The notes under the pieces were generated by a model, which had not been told where the DNA came from, ran no database searches, and worked only from the letters and a program-made list of their open reading frames with translations. A stretch of DNA of 5,151 nt from Planctomycetota bacterium (GTDB lineage Bacteria > Planctomycetota > Phycisphaerae > WQYP01 > JAJZKY01): NCBI GenBank assembly GCA_021803885.1, contig JAJZKY010000412.1, positions 1 to 5,151 on the forward strand. The letters are read 5' to 3'. Both the position numbers and the translations under genes were made by a program. Of this stretch, positions 1 through 5,151 are shown piece by piece. Every line of letters starts with the position of its first letter. The first letter of the stretch is position 1.

Positions 1-1401
1 TACAACGCCGTTGCGGTTTTGCGGGATGGTGTGGTGATGCATCGTGGCATCAAAAGCCTGCTGCCGACATACGACGTTTTTGATGAAAGCCGATATTTTG
101 AACCCGGCCCCAGAGCCGAAACGGTCATGCTCGGATCGCTCCGCGTCGGCTTGTCTATCTGCGAAGATTTATGGAATGATGAGCAGATGGTGGGGCGGCA
201 ACTGTATGCTTTTAATCCGGTGGAGGCCTTGGCTAAAGCTGGGGCGAATATTCTAGTCAATATCAGCGCCTCGCCGTTTACTCTGGGCAAAAATGATTTT
301 CGCCGCAAACTTATCTCCCATCAGGCCCGGCGGTGGAATATGCCGATCATATATGTCAATCAGGTGGGGGCCAATGATGAACTGATTTTTGACGGCTGCT
401 CAATGGCGTTTGACGCGGCGGGAAATCAGTTGGCGCAGGGGAAGGATTTTGAAGAGGATTTGATAATCTTTAATCTGCCGGGGGCGGTGAAACTGGATTG
501 CCCGCCTCCGCGCACCGGCATAGCCTCGGTCCATGCAGCATTGGTATTGGGTTTGCGGGATTACGCGCATAAATGCGGCTTTAAGACCGCGGTACTGGGG
601 CTTTCGGGTGGTATTGATTCGGCCGTGGTGGCGGCCTTGGCGGCTGAAGCCATGGGCCCAGAGAATGTCACCGGTGTGGCGTTGCCGTCGCGTTACAGTT
701 CCGAACACAGCGTTAACGACGCTCGTAAACTGGCGGAAGCCCTGGGAATTCAATTCCACATTTTACCCATTGAAACCGCGCATTATGCCATGGAAGCGAC
801 GTTGCAGCCGTTGTTTCAAAATACCGCGCCTGGTTTGGCTGAGGAAAACCTGCAGGCTCGCATTCGCGGCAACCTTCTGATGGCATTATCCAACAAGTTT
901 GGTCATCTGCTTTTAACGACCGGCAATAAAAGTGAAATAGCGACTGGTTATTGCACACTTTACGGCGATATGTGCGGCGGGCTGGCCGTGATAAGCGATG
1001 TACCCAAAATGATGGTCTACCAACTCGCTGGGTATATCAATGCGTATCGCCAAAGCGCAGGAGCAACGCCGGCGATTCCGGAAGGCTCCATTACCAAACC
1101 TCCCAGCGCGGAATTACGCCCTGATCAAACGGATCAGGATAGTCTACCACCTTACCCCGTGCTGGACTCCATTTTGCTGCGTTACGTGGAGGAAGAAAAA
1201 TCGGTCTGGGACATTATCCGTGAGGGTTTTGATAAACAGGTGGTTCTACATGTGGCCCGGCTGGTGGATAGGAATGAATATAAACGCAAACAAATGCCGC
1301 CAGGACTAAAAGTGACTTCCCGCGCTTTTGGCTTTGGCCGGCGCATGCCCATCGCGCAACGTTATGATCCGGCGGCCATGGCCGAGGATCCAGCTCGATA
1401 A
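1..1401 (+). CDS. nadE: Glutamine-dependent NAD+ synthetase, 5'-truncated by the window edge
   Basis: This enzyme makes NAD+ from nicotinic acid adenine dinucleotide, ATP and glutamine in the cytoplasm, the last step of NAD biosynthesis. The frame is open from base 1, and 466 residues are visible. Family members of this type run to about 540-570, so roughly 80-100 N-terminal residues lie outside. Those should include the catalytic Glu of the nitrilase-type amidase triad. The other two triad residues are visible: Lys18 (bases 52-54, in IKSLLPTYDVFDE) and Cys54 (bases 160-162, in LSICEDLW). The synthetase half carries the ATP-pyrophosphatase loop SGGIDSA at residues 202-208, TTGNKSE at 306-312, YGDMCGG at 321-327, and a PPSAELRPDQTDQD segment near residue 370. 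The C-terminal block KRKQMPPGLKVTSRAFGFGRRMPI is typical of the family, split here only by description. The internal TTG at base 19 is not the real start. No frameshift or missing key residue is seen. The gene stands apart in function from the genes downstream. Confidence 0.96.
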   Translation, partial: YNAVAVLRDGVVMHRGIKSLLPTYDVFDESRYFEPGPRAETVMLGSLRVGLSICEDLWNDEQMVGRQLYAFNPVEALAKAGANILVNISASPFTLGKNDFRRKLISHQARRWNMPIIYVNQVGANDELIFDGCSMAFDAAGNQLAQGKDFEEDLIIFNLPGAVKLDCPPPRTGIASVHAALVLGLRDYAHKCGFKTAVLGLSGGIDSAVVAALAAEAMGPENVTGVALPSRYSSEHSVNDARKLAEALGIQFHILPIETAHYAMEATLQPLFQNTAPGLAEENLQARIRGNLLMALSNKFGHLLLTTGNKSEIATGYCTLYGDMCGGLAVISDVPKMMVYQLAGYINAYRQSAGATPAIPEGSITKPPSAELRPDQTDQDSLPPYPVLDSILLRYVEEEKSVWDIIREGFDKQVVLHVARLVDRNEYKRKQMPPGLKVTSRAFGFGRRMPIAQRYDPAAMAEDPAR

Positions 1402-1560
1402 ACATCCCCACGTCTGGCCGTGCAGAATTTAAATTGCTGACCGATTGTAACTTTAGAAGAATCGGCGCGTTTGGCTCCAATGTAGGAAACGATTCAGGGT
1501 TCAATCGGGTGGTCCGATGGCCCGAATTTGACGTTTTCAATTCATTCCAAGGAGTTCTTT
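1402..1560 (+). other. Spacer between nadE and the secreted-protein gene
   Basis: This 159-base spacer holds no ORF I would call. It has two inverted repeats. CCGATT (1441-1446) pairs with AATCGG (1460-1465) across a 13-base loop. TCAATCGGG (1501-1509) pairs with CCCGAATTTGA (1521-1531), with two bulged bases. Neither is followed by a convincing T-run, so a nadE terminator is only possible. I see no good sigma70 promoter; TTGCTG (1434-1439) with AAGAAT (1457-1462) at 17-base spacing is the best and is weak. Whether the gene at 1561 has its own promoter or is read through from nadE is unresolved. Confidence 0.4.
1549..1554 (+). promoter_or_regulatory. Ribosome binding site for the gene at 1561
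   Basis: AAGGAG lies six bases before ATG 1561. It decides the start. The frame is open further upstream, with an ATG-type or alternative start at 1528, but only the 1561 start has a well-placed Shine-Dalgarno and puts a Met-Arg-Arg signal peptide at the N-terminus. Confidence 0.8.
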
Positions 1561-2049
1561 ATGCGTAGGTTTGTAGTAGCGTTACTGGCGGTTTTTCTGG
1601 TGGGAGCGATGGCCACGATGGTGTCGCGGCAAGTTGTGCAGGCGCAGGTCGCGGCTGGCACCGGCACGGATGCAACGGGCACTCTCACGGGCAAAGTGGT
1701 TGATTCCAGCGGCAATCCGGTCAGTGGTGCGATGGTTCGCGTAATGCGGATACCGGGTCGTCCACCGCGCCATCACGGCGGCATGAAACCCAATCAGGTT
1801 CAACCGGGCCAAACGTTTTGGATCAAGCGGACGCTGGTGGTGGGAATCACCAAAACCGCCGATGATGGTACGTTTACGGTCAACAATGCTCCGATCGGTA
1901 AGTATCACGTCGTGGTCTTTGATCGTGGTGTCGGGTTTGGTCATATTAGAAAGCCCGTCGCAGTGGCAGTCGGTGCCGTTGCGGATGCCGGAACAATTAC
2001 ATTAAAGAAGGGCCGTCCGCATCGTCATGGCCCGCCGCCGGGCCAGTAA
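1561..2049 (+). CDS. Small secreted protein with carboxypeptidase regulatory-like domain
   Basis: The product is 162 residues. Residues 1-28 look like a Sec signal peptide: MRR, then a hydrophobic stretch at 4-21, and a probable cut after VQA at 26-28. There is no lipobox and no cysteine in the protein, so it should be released to the periplasm or outside rather than lipid-anchored. Residues 41-150 fit the CarboxypepD_reg beta-sandwich: GTLTGKVVDSSGNPVSGAMVRV at the start (shown here across 41-61), TADDGTFTVNNAPIGKYHV around 99-117, and a final AGTITLKKG strand at 143-151. A basic insert at about 63-95 (RIPGRPPRHHGGMKPNQ...) interrupts the fold between strands. The C-terminal tail GRPHRHGPPPGQ repeats the same Arg/His/Pro character. 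Such domains are usually structural or carbohydrate/surface associated rather than catalytic, and no peptidase residues are present. The gene appears monocistronic, ending in the terminator at 2187-2219. The domain call is good; the role is unknown. Confidence 0.85.
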   Translation: MRRFVVALLAVFLVGAMATMVSRQVVQAQVAAGTGTDATGTLTGKVVDSSGNPVSGAMVRVMRIPGRPPRHHGGMKPNQVQPGQTFWIKRTLVVGITKTADDGTFTVNNAPIGKYHVVVFDRGVGFGHIRKPVAVAVGAVADAGTITLKKGRPHRHGPPPGQ

Positions 2050-2186
2050 GCGATAGTGTGCAACAACAAGCTGCATGAACCAGAGGGGCGCGGCGGTTTA
2101 TCCCGCAGCCATTCGCTGAGCCATAGCGCCAAAGTCCCATTCTCCTTCTTAACGGCTCACACCTTCGTCATGCAGAATACAACCCC
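2050..2186 (+). other. 3' untranslated region with no recognisable gene
   Basis: This stretch links the stop at 2049 to the terminator hairpin. An open frame at 2056-2256 runs through it, but it crosses the terminator, has no ribosome binding site and encodes nothing family-like, so I do not call it. No notable repeat is seen apart from short 4-base stems. Confidence 0.5.
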
Positions 2187-2219
2187 GTCCCGCAGGCTGA
2201 ACCCTGCGGGACTTTTTTT
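2187..2219 (+). terminator. Strong intrinsic (rho-independent) terminator
   Basis: A perfect 10-base stem, GTCCCGCAGG (2187-2196) with CCTGCGGGAC (2203-2212), encloses a 6-base loop and is followed directly by seven T residues (2213-2219). On the other strand the hairpin is followed by GGGGTTGT, so it works only on + strand transcripts. It ends the transcript of the secreted-protein gene about 140 bases after the stop and insulates the operon downstream. Confidence 0.93.
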
Positions 2220-2225
2220 ATATCA

Positions 2226-2249
2226 TTTATCGTCATTTGACTTTATCGT
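2226..2249 (+). repeat. Direct repeat TTTATCGT flanking the -35 element
   Basis: TTTATCGT occurs at 2226-2233 and again at 2242-2249, a 16-base period. The second copy begins on the last base of the -35 hexamer (2237-2242). The placement would suit a regulator binding site, but this is AT-rich DNA and chance is possible. Confidence 0.35.
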
Positions 2250-2265
2250 TAAATAAGAATATAAG
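2237..2265 (+). promoter_or_regulatory. Sigma70-like promoter of the DUF2892-RND operon
   Basis: TTGACT (2237-2242) matches the -35 consensus at five of six bases. After exactly 17 bases comes TATAAG (2260-2265), matching the -10 at five of six. A second -10-like TATAAA lies at 2268-2273 but with a 25-base spacing. Initiation would fall near 2272, giving a leader of about 185 bases before ATG 2456. The promoter sits just 17 bases after the upstream terminator T-run, which fits a transcription-unit boundary. Confidence 0.7.
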
Positions 2266-2277
2266 AATATAAAGAAT
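2253..2277 (+). repeat. Tandem ATAAGAAT repeat over the -10 region
   Basis: ATAAGAAT occurs at 2253-2260 and 2261-2268, followed by ATAAAGAAT at 2269-2277, a near copy with one added A. The array overlaps the -10 element, and each junction creates a TATAA-type hexamer. Confidence 0.8.
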
Positions 2278-2455
2278 GAGGCGGCGGGGCTGCTTGGGTC
2301 TGGAACATTCTTGACCGCATACAATGTTCTAGGCGAGCCGTTGCTTGCTGCTTCGCAAATTCCCTAAGGCCGCATCTTGGTGGATGCGGTCGGTTGCTGT
2401 GGTAATCGGCACCGCATCAACTTGTTTGTGTGCCGAATTTTATTGAGGTGTTCTT
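2272..2455 (+). promoter_or_regulatory. Long 5' leader with hairpins and competing pairings
   Basis: Three inverted repeats are visible. The first is GAACATT (2303-2309) with AATGTTC (2323-2329), extendable to 10 pairs. The second is GGCCGCATC (2368-2376) with GATGCGGTC (2383-2391), nine pairs including one G-U, with a 6-base loop. The third is TCGGCAC (2406-2412) with GTGCCGA (2430-2436), followed by ATTTTATT. The segment 2383-2391 also has perfect 8-base complements at 2313-2320 (GACCGCAT) and 2411-2418 (ACCGCATC). These pairings exclude one another, as in attenuators. I recognise no named riboswitch. The boundaries are inferred from the predicted promoter and the start codon. Confidence 0.45.
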
Positions 2456-2656
2456 ATGACAGTTGATCGTGGTGTACGTATCGTGGCCGGTGCAATGGTG
2501 CTTATCAGCGTGGCCTTGGCGGTATGGGTTAATCAGTGGTGGTTGCTGCTGGCCGTATTTATCGGCTTGAACCTGATCCAATCGGCCTTCACGGGCTTTT
2601 GCCCCGCGGAGAAAATTCTGGGACAATGTGGCTTGAAGCAAACGCATCAGGCGTAA
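2456..2656 (+). CDS. DUF2892 / YgaP-type small inner-membrane protein
   Basis: The product is 66 residues. It matches the DUF2892 pattern from end to end: VDRGVRIVAG at the start, two hydrophobic segments at about 9-24 and 28-43 separated by NQWW, then GLNLIQSAFTGFCPAEKILGQCGLK. This is the membrane part found in YgaP, where it is fused to a rhodanese; here it stands alone. It should sit in the inner membrane as a two-helix hairpin. Cys49 and Cys58 near the C-terminus are the only cysteines and could bind a sulfane sulfur or metal, but that is inference. GAGG (2445-2448) precedes the ATG by seven bases. It is the first gene after the promoter, and the next gene begins 56 bases later with no terminator between, so it is probably co-transcribed with the RND genes. 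The family is clear; the molecular function is not established. Confidence 0.88.
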   Translation: MTVDRGVRIVAGAMVLISVALAVWVNQWWLLLAVFIGLNLIQSAFTGFCPAEKILGQCGLKQTHQA

Positions 2657-2712
2657 AACGGCAACGGCTGTTGTCTTGAGTTTGTGACAGTTTTAAATCG
2701 GGAGCGTGGATC

Positions 2713-3870
2713 ATGGCGAAACGCCGGCTCCAACTGAAAAATATGGCCCGTATTGCCGGGCGCATCGCAGAGGTGCTTCTGGCCATACTCCTGGTGGTGG
2801 CACTGATGCTTTGGAGCACCGGTGCTTTGAAAGCTAAAATTACGCCCGGGTCTCTACCCGTGAACGCGGGTAAACCGTTCAACGGAGCTACGGCAACCGC
2901 GACAGTTCAAAGCGTTTCGCGGAATCTCCGCGCGGTGGGCACCATCAGACCCATTGCGCCCGTGCTGCTGACGCCGCGCATTGTCGGCCGAATTGTGTAC
3001 AGTCGATTAATTGCTGGAGCCAAGGTTAAAAAAGGGGAGGTGCTGGTGCGTTTGGATGCGGCGCAGCTCAAGGCGCAATTGGCGCAGACCGCCGCGGCTG
3101 TATTGTTGGCCAAAGCGCAATTACGTCAGGCGATCATCGACCAGAAGCGGGATAAAACACTGCTTGCCACTGGTGATGTCACAACCGCCACCATGGATGT
3201 TGCCAATACCGCAGTGGCTTCAGATCAGGCGAATCTGGCCCATGCGTCAGCGGAAATGCAGGCCGCACACGCGGTACTGGGCTATGCCACGATCCGCTCG
3301 ACGATCAATGGCATTGTGATGCAAAAATTTGTGAGTGTCGGTGATACTGTTATGCCGGGTCAGATGCTGGCTAAACTTTATGATCCGCATCACTTGCAGC
3401 TTGCGGCGGTGGTGCGGGAATCTCTGGCGTCGGCGCTGCATCTGGGCCAGAAAATGCCCGTGCGCCTGGAGGGATTGCATACGACAGTCCAGGCGCGAAT
3501 CCGGCAAATTGTGCCGCGGGTTAATGCGGAAAGCCGCAGTTTTATCGTCAAAGCCGCCGCCAATTTTCCATCCGGCGTGTGGCCGGGCATGTATGGCAAC
3601 CTGATTATTCCCACCACCTCGCATAACGTTCTGGTGGTGCCGGAGGCGGCCATTGAACATATTGGACAACTGGATCTCGTGACGTTAATTGTCCATGGAC
3701 AATTGGTGCGTCAAACCGTGCAACCGGGGCGACATATTGGCACGATGCGTGAAATTCTTTCCGGCGTGGTTGCCGGGCAGCGGATGGTTCTTACATCCGC
3801 AAAATCCCCAATCTCAAATCCCCAATCGCCAATGAATCATTCCACCACCGCGGAGGGTCAGCGCCCATGA
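2713..3870 (+). CDS. RND efflux periplasmic adaptor (HlyD/MFP family)
   Basis: The product is 385 residues, normal for the family. It bridges an inner-membrane RND pump to an outer-membrane channel. A basic N-terminus is followed by a membrane anchor at about 18-39, with no lipobox Cys, so it is held by an uncleaved helix or a Sec signal. The first half of the lipoyl/barrel-sandwich domain lies at about 73-115 (VGTIRPIAPVLLTPRIVGRI, then VKKGEVLVRLD). A helical hairpin rich in Ala and Gln follows at about 117-187. The second lipoyl half spans about 189-225 (ATIRSTINGIV, VSVGDTVMPGQML). A beta-barrel and a membrane-proximal domain follow to about 360. The ATG at 2713 has GGGAG (2700-2704) eight bases upstream; the ATG at 2743 would cut the basic N-terminus. 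The last 22 or so residues are a low-complexity Ser/Pro/Asn tail encoded by a short direct repeat. It overlaps the permease gene by four bases. Confidence 0.93.
   Translation: MAKRRLQLKNMARIAGRIAEVLLAILLVVALMLWSTGALKAKITPGSLPVNAGKPFNGATATATVQSVSRNLRAVGTIRPIAPVLLTPRIVGRIVYSRLIAGAKVKKGEVLVRLDAAQLKAQLAQTAAAVLLAKAQLRQAIIDQKRDKTLLATGDVTTATMDVANTAVASDQANLAHASAEMQAAHAVLGYATIRSTINGIVMQKFVSVGDTVMPGQMLAKLYDPHHLQLAAVVRESLASALHLGQKMPVRLEGLHTTVQARIRQIVPRVNAESRSFIVKAAANFPSGVWPGMYGNLIIPTTSHNVLVVPEAAIEHIGQLDLVTLIVHGQLVRQTVQPGRHIGTMREILSGVVAGQRMVLTSAKSPISNPQSPMNHSTTAEGQRP
3802..3827 (+). repeat. 12-base direct repeat in the adaptor C-terminal tail
   Basis: AAATCCCCAATC occurs at 3802-3813 and exactly again at 3816-3827, a 14-base period, and is followed by a decayed third unit (GCCAATGAATC, 3828-3838). 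It encodes KSPISNPQSPMN, beyond the conserved adaptor domains. Its C-rich, CCCCAAT-type make-up differs from the flanking coding sequence. Confidence 0.85.
3852..3870 (+). promoter_or_regulatory. Ribosome binding site and ATGA overlap coupling adaptor and permease
   Basis: GGAGGG (3852-3857) lies nine bases before ATG 3867. The permease ATG shares bases with the adaptor TGA (3868-3870). This 4-base overlap is typical of translational coupling and supports a fixed ratio of the two pump parts. Confidence 0.85.
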
Positions 3871-5151
3871 GCACCCCGCTTTCGGACGCCCGCGCTGATG
3901 AATTAAGCCCCATTGAGCGCGTGGTCAAAATTTTTCTGCATTCCAAACTTTCCCTGGTGTTGATACTTTTAGCGGTTCTTTTGGGTGCCGCATCACTGCT
4001 GATTACACCGCGTGAAAAAGACCCGCAAATTGTCGTTCCGATGGTCGATATTTATGTCGGCTTCCCCGGCCATAGCGCCAAAAGCGTGGAACAACTGGTC
4101 ACCACCCCGCTGGAGCAACTGCTGTATCATATTCATGGCGTTGAATATGTCTATTCCACCAGCCAGCGCGATCAATCCATGGTCACCGCCCGATTTTATG
4201 TCGGACAGGATGTGGAACGCAGCGTGGTGAAGGTGTTTCGCAAAATCAAGCAGCATCTCAATCGCGTGCCCGCCGGTGTCACCGGCTGGGTTATCAAACC
4301 CGAAACCATTAACGACGTGCCAATTGTCACGCTGACTCTGACCAGCAAAACAGCCACCGCTGTGGCGCTGCGGCAATCAGCGGAGGAACTCGCCGCCCGC
4401 CTTGCCGCCGCACCCAACGTATCACGCGCGTATGTCATCGGTGGCCGACCGCGCGTGGTCTATGCGTACCTAAGCCCATCGAAAATGCACGCCTACAACA
4501 TTACGCCTCTGGAGATTGATCGGGATATTGAGGCGGCGAATGTCACCATGACAGCGGGCAATTATCAGCGCAATAATAATGAGATTCATGTATTGGCGGG
4601 AACGGCCTTTGCCAATGCCCGACAATTGGGGCGAATGGTGGTGTCCGTTTGGCATCAGCAGCCGGTGTATTTAAGCAATGTCGCCAGAATCGTCGATGGT
4701 CCGGCGGAAGTTCATTCCTACGTCTGGCATAATTGGGGGCCTGCCGCCCGCGTGCATGAGGCTCCTGATTTTCCCGGTACCGTACTGGCCGGACATGCTG
4801 TGCGCAGTGTGCATGCCGCAACGCCCGCGGTTACCGTTGCCATTGCCAAAAAAGCCGGCAGCAATGCGGTAACGGTGGCGGCGGATGTTATTCATCGCGC
4901 CAGGAAGCTGGCACAGGTGATGCTCCCATCGGACATCAATATGATTGTGACCCGCAACAGCGGCCTGTCGGCCAATGCCAAGGTCAACGGACTCGTGGAG
5001 AGCCTGCTGGTCGCCATTGTGATCGTCATTGTCCTGCTGACCATCGGCCTTGGCTGGCGGGAATCCATTGTTGTGGCGGTGGCCATTCCAGTGGTATTCG
5101 GGCTGACACTGGCATGTAATCTCATGCTCGGTTTCACGATTAATCGCGTGA
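3867..5151 (+). CDS. RND efflux permease (AcrB-like), 3'-truncated by the window edge
   Basis: This is the proton-driven inner-membrane pump of the tripartite exporter. The frame is open from ATG 3867 to the window end with no stop, giving 428 residues of a protein that normally runs to about 1,000-1,100. A cytoplasmic N-terminus (PIERVVKIFLHSK) leads to TM1 at about 28-47. The conserved TPREKDPQIVVP block is at 47-58, and the porter domain carries FPGHSAKSVEQLVTTPLEQLL at about 67-87 and VPAGVTGWVIKP at about 136-147. The first periplasmic half ends near residue 375. TM2 follows at about 378-396, the GWRES turn at 396-400, TM3 at about 401-420, and GFTINRV at the edge. This is the AcrB-like subfamily with TPREEDP-type sequences, not a heavy-metal CusA type by wording. 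The TM4 aspartates needed for proton relay lie outside. The substrate is unknown, and no outer-membrane channel gene is visible. Confidence 0.94.
   Translation, partial: MSTPLSDARADELSPIERVVKIFLHSKLSLVLILLAVLLGAASLLITPREKDPQIVVPMVDIYVGFPGHSAKSVEQLVTTPLEQLLYHIHGVEYVYSTSQRDQSMVTARFYVGQDVERSVVKVFRKIKQHLNRVPAGVTGWVIKPETINDVPIVTLTLTSKTATAVALRQSAEELAARLAAAPNVSRAYVIGGRPRVVYAYLSPSKMHAYNITPLEIDRDIEAANVTMTAGNYQRNNNEIHVLAGTAFANARQLGRMVVSVWHQQPVYLSNVARIVDGPAEVHSYVWHNWGPAARVHEAPDFPGTVLAGHAVRSVHAATPAVTVAIAKKAGSNAVTVAADVIHRARKLAQVMLPSDINMIVTRNSGLSANAKVNGLVESLLVAIVIVIVLLTIGLGWRESIVVAVAIPVVFGLTLACNLMLGFTINRV

Noticed and set aside
1501..1531. Possible terminator before the gene at 1561
   Set aside because: The stem has two bulged bases, the loop is 11 bases long, and there is no T-run directly after it.
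1528..1560. Longer start for the secreted protein at 1528
   Set aside because: It would place 11 residues before the signal peptide and lacks a ribosome binding site, whereas AAGGAG sits six bases before ATG 1561.
2121..2134. CCATAGCGCCAAA shared with the permease gene near 4070
   Set aside because: A single 13-base match in about 5 kb is compatible with chance, and neither place shows other repeat structure.
2056..2256. Open frame of 66 codons after the secreted-protein gene
   Set aside because: It runs through the strong terminator and into the promoter, lacks a Shine-Dalgarno and shows no family-like pattern.
2671..2698. Weak promoter-like pair TTGTCT and TTAAAT before the adaptor
   Set aside because: Each element matches only four of six consensus bases, and the better promoter at 2237-2265 explains the operon.
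3247..3669. 140-codon open frame on the - strand inside the adaptor gene
   Set aside because: It lies wholly antisense to a clear family gene, and its composition looks like the shadow of the coding strand.
4543..4895. Open frames on the - strand and in other + frames inside the permease region
   Set aside because: The + frame from 3867 gives an unbroken RND protein across the whole stretch; the others are out-of-frame shadows.
1..5151. Search for CRISPR arrays, tRNA or rRNA genes, transposases and att sites
   Set aside because: No regularly spaced repeats, cloverleaf-like sequence, transposase motif or paired att-like repeat was seen on either strand.

Overview
The window holds five protein-coding genes, all on the + strand. 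Two of them run off the ends: a glutamine-dependent NAD+ synthetase at the left edge and an RND efflux permease at the right edge. Base composition is moderate, and ribosome binding sites are GGAGG-like. One intergenic promoter has a bacterial sigma70-type -35/-10. The NAD+ synthetase, the small secreted regulatory-like protein and the RND subfamily together fit a Gram-negative-type bacterium with a periplasm. A planctomycete (Phycisphaerae-like) origin is my impression from the NadE wording, but it is not proven by anything here.

Layout. 1-1401 is the 3' part of nadE. 1402-1560 is a short spacer with weak inverted repeats. 1561-2049 encodes a 162-residue secreted protein with a carboxypeptidase-regulatory-like beta-sandwich split by a basic, His/Pro-rich insert. 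2050-2455 is a 406-base gap: a 3' UTR ending in a strong intrinsic terminator (2187-2219), then a good sigma70-like promoter (2237-2265), then a leader of about 185 bases with several inverted repeats. 2456-2656 encodes a 66-residue DUF2892/YgaP-type membrane protein. 2713-3870 encodes the periplasmic adaptor (HlyD/MFP family) of an RND pump. 3867 to the window end encodes the RND permease, overlapping the adaptor by ATGA.

The last three genes read as one operon driven by the 2237-2265 promoter. The adaptor and permease would form the inner-membrane and periplasmic parts of a tripartite exporter. No outer-membrane channel gene is visible, and the substrate cannot be told from the sequence. 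The small membrane protein, with two cysteines near its C-terminus, is the most distinctive companion.

The most interesting signal is the operon leader. The 3' arm of one hairpin (2383-2391) has perfect 8-base complements both upstream (2313-2320) and downstream (2411-2418). The downstream complement overlaps a second hairpin that is followed by a short T-rich run just before the ribosome binding site. This resembles attenuator or riboswitch logic but matches no class I recognise. I found no CRISPR array, transposase, tRNA or rRNA, and no clearly novel protein system.
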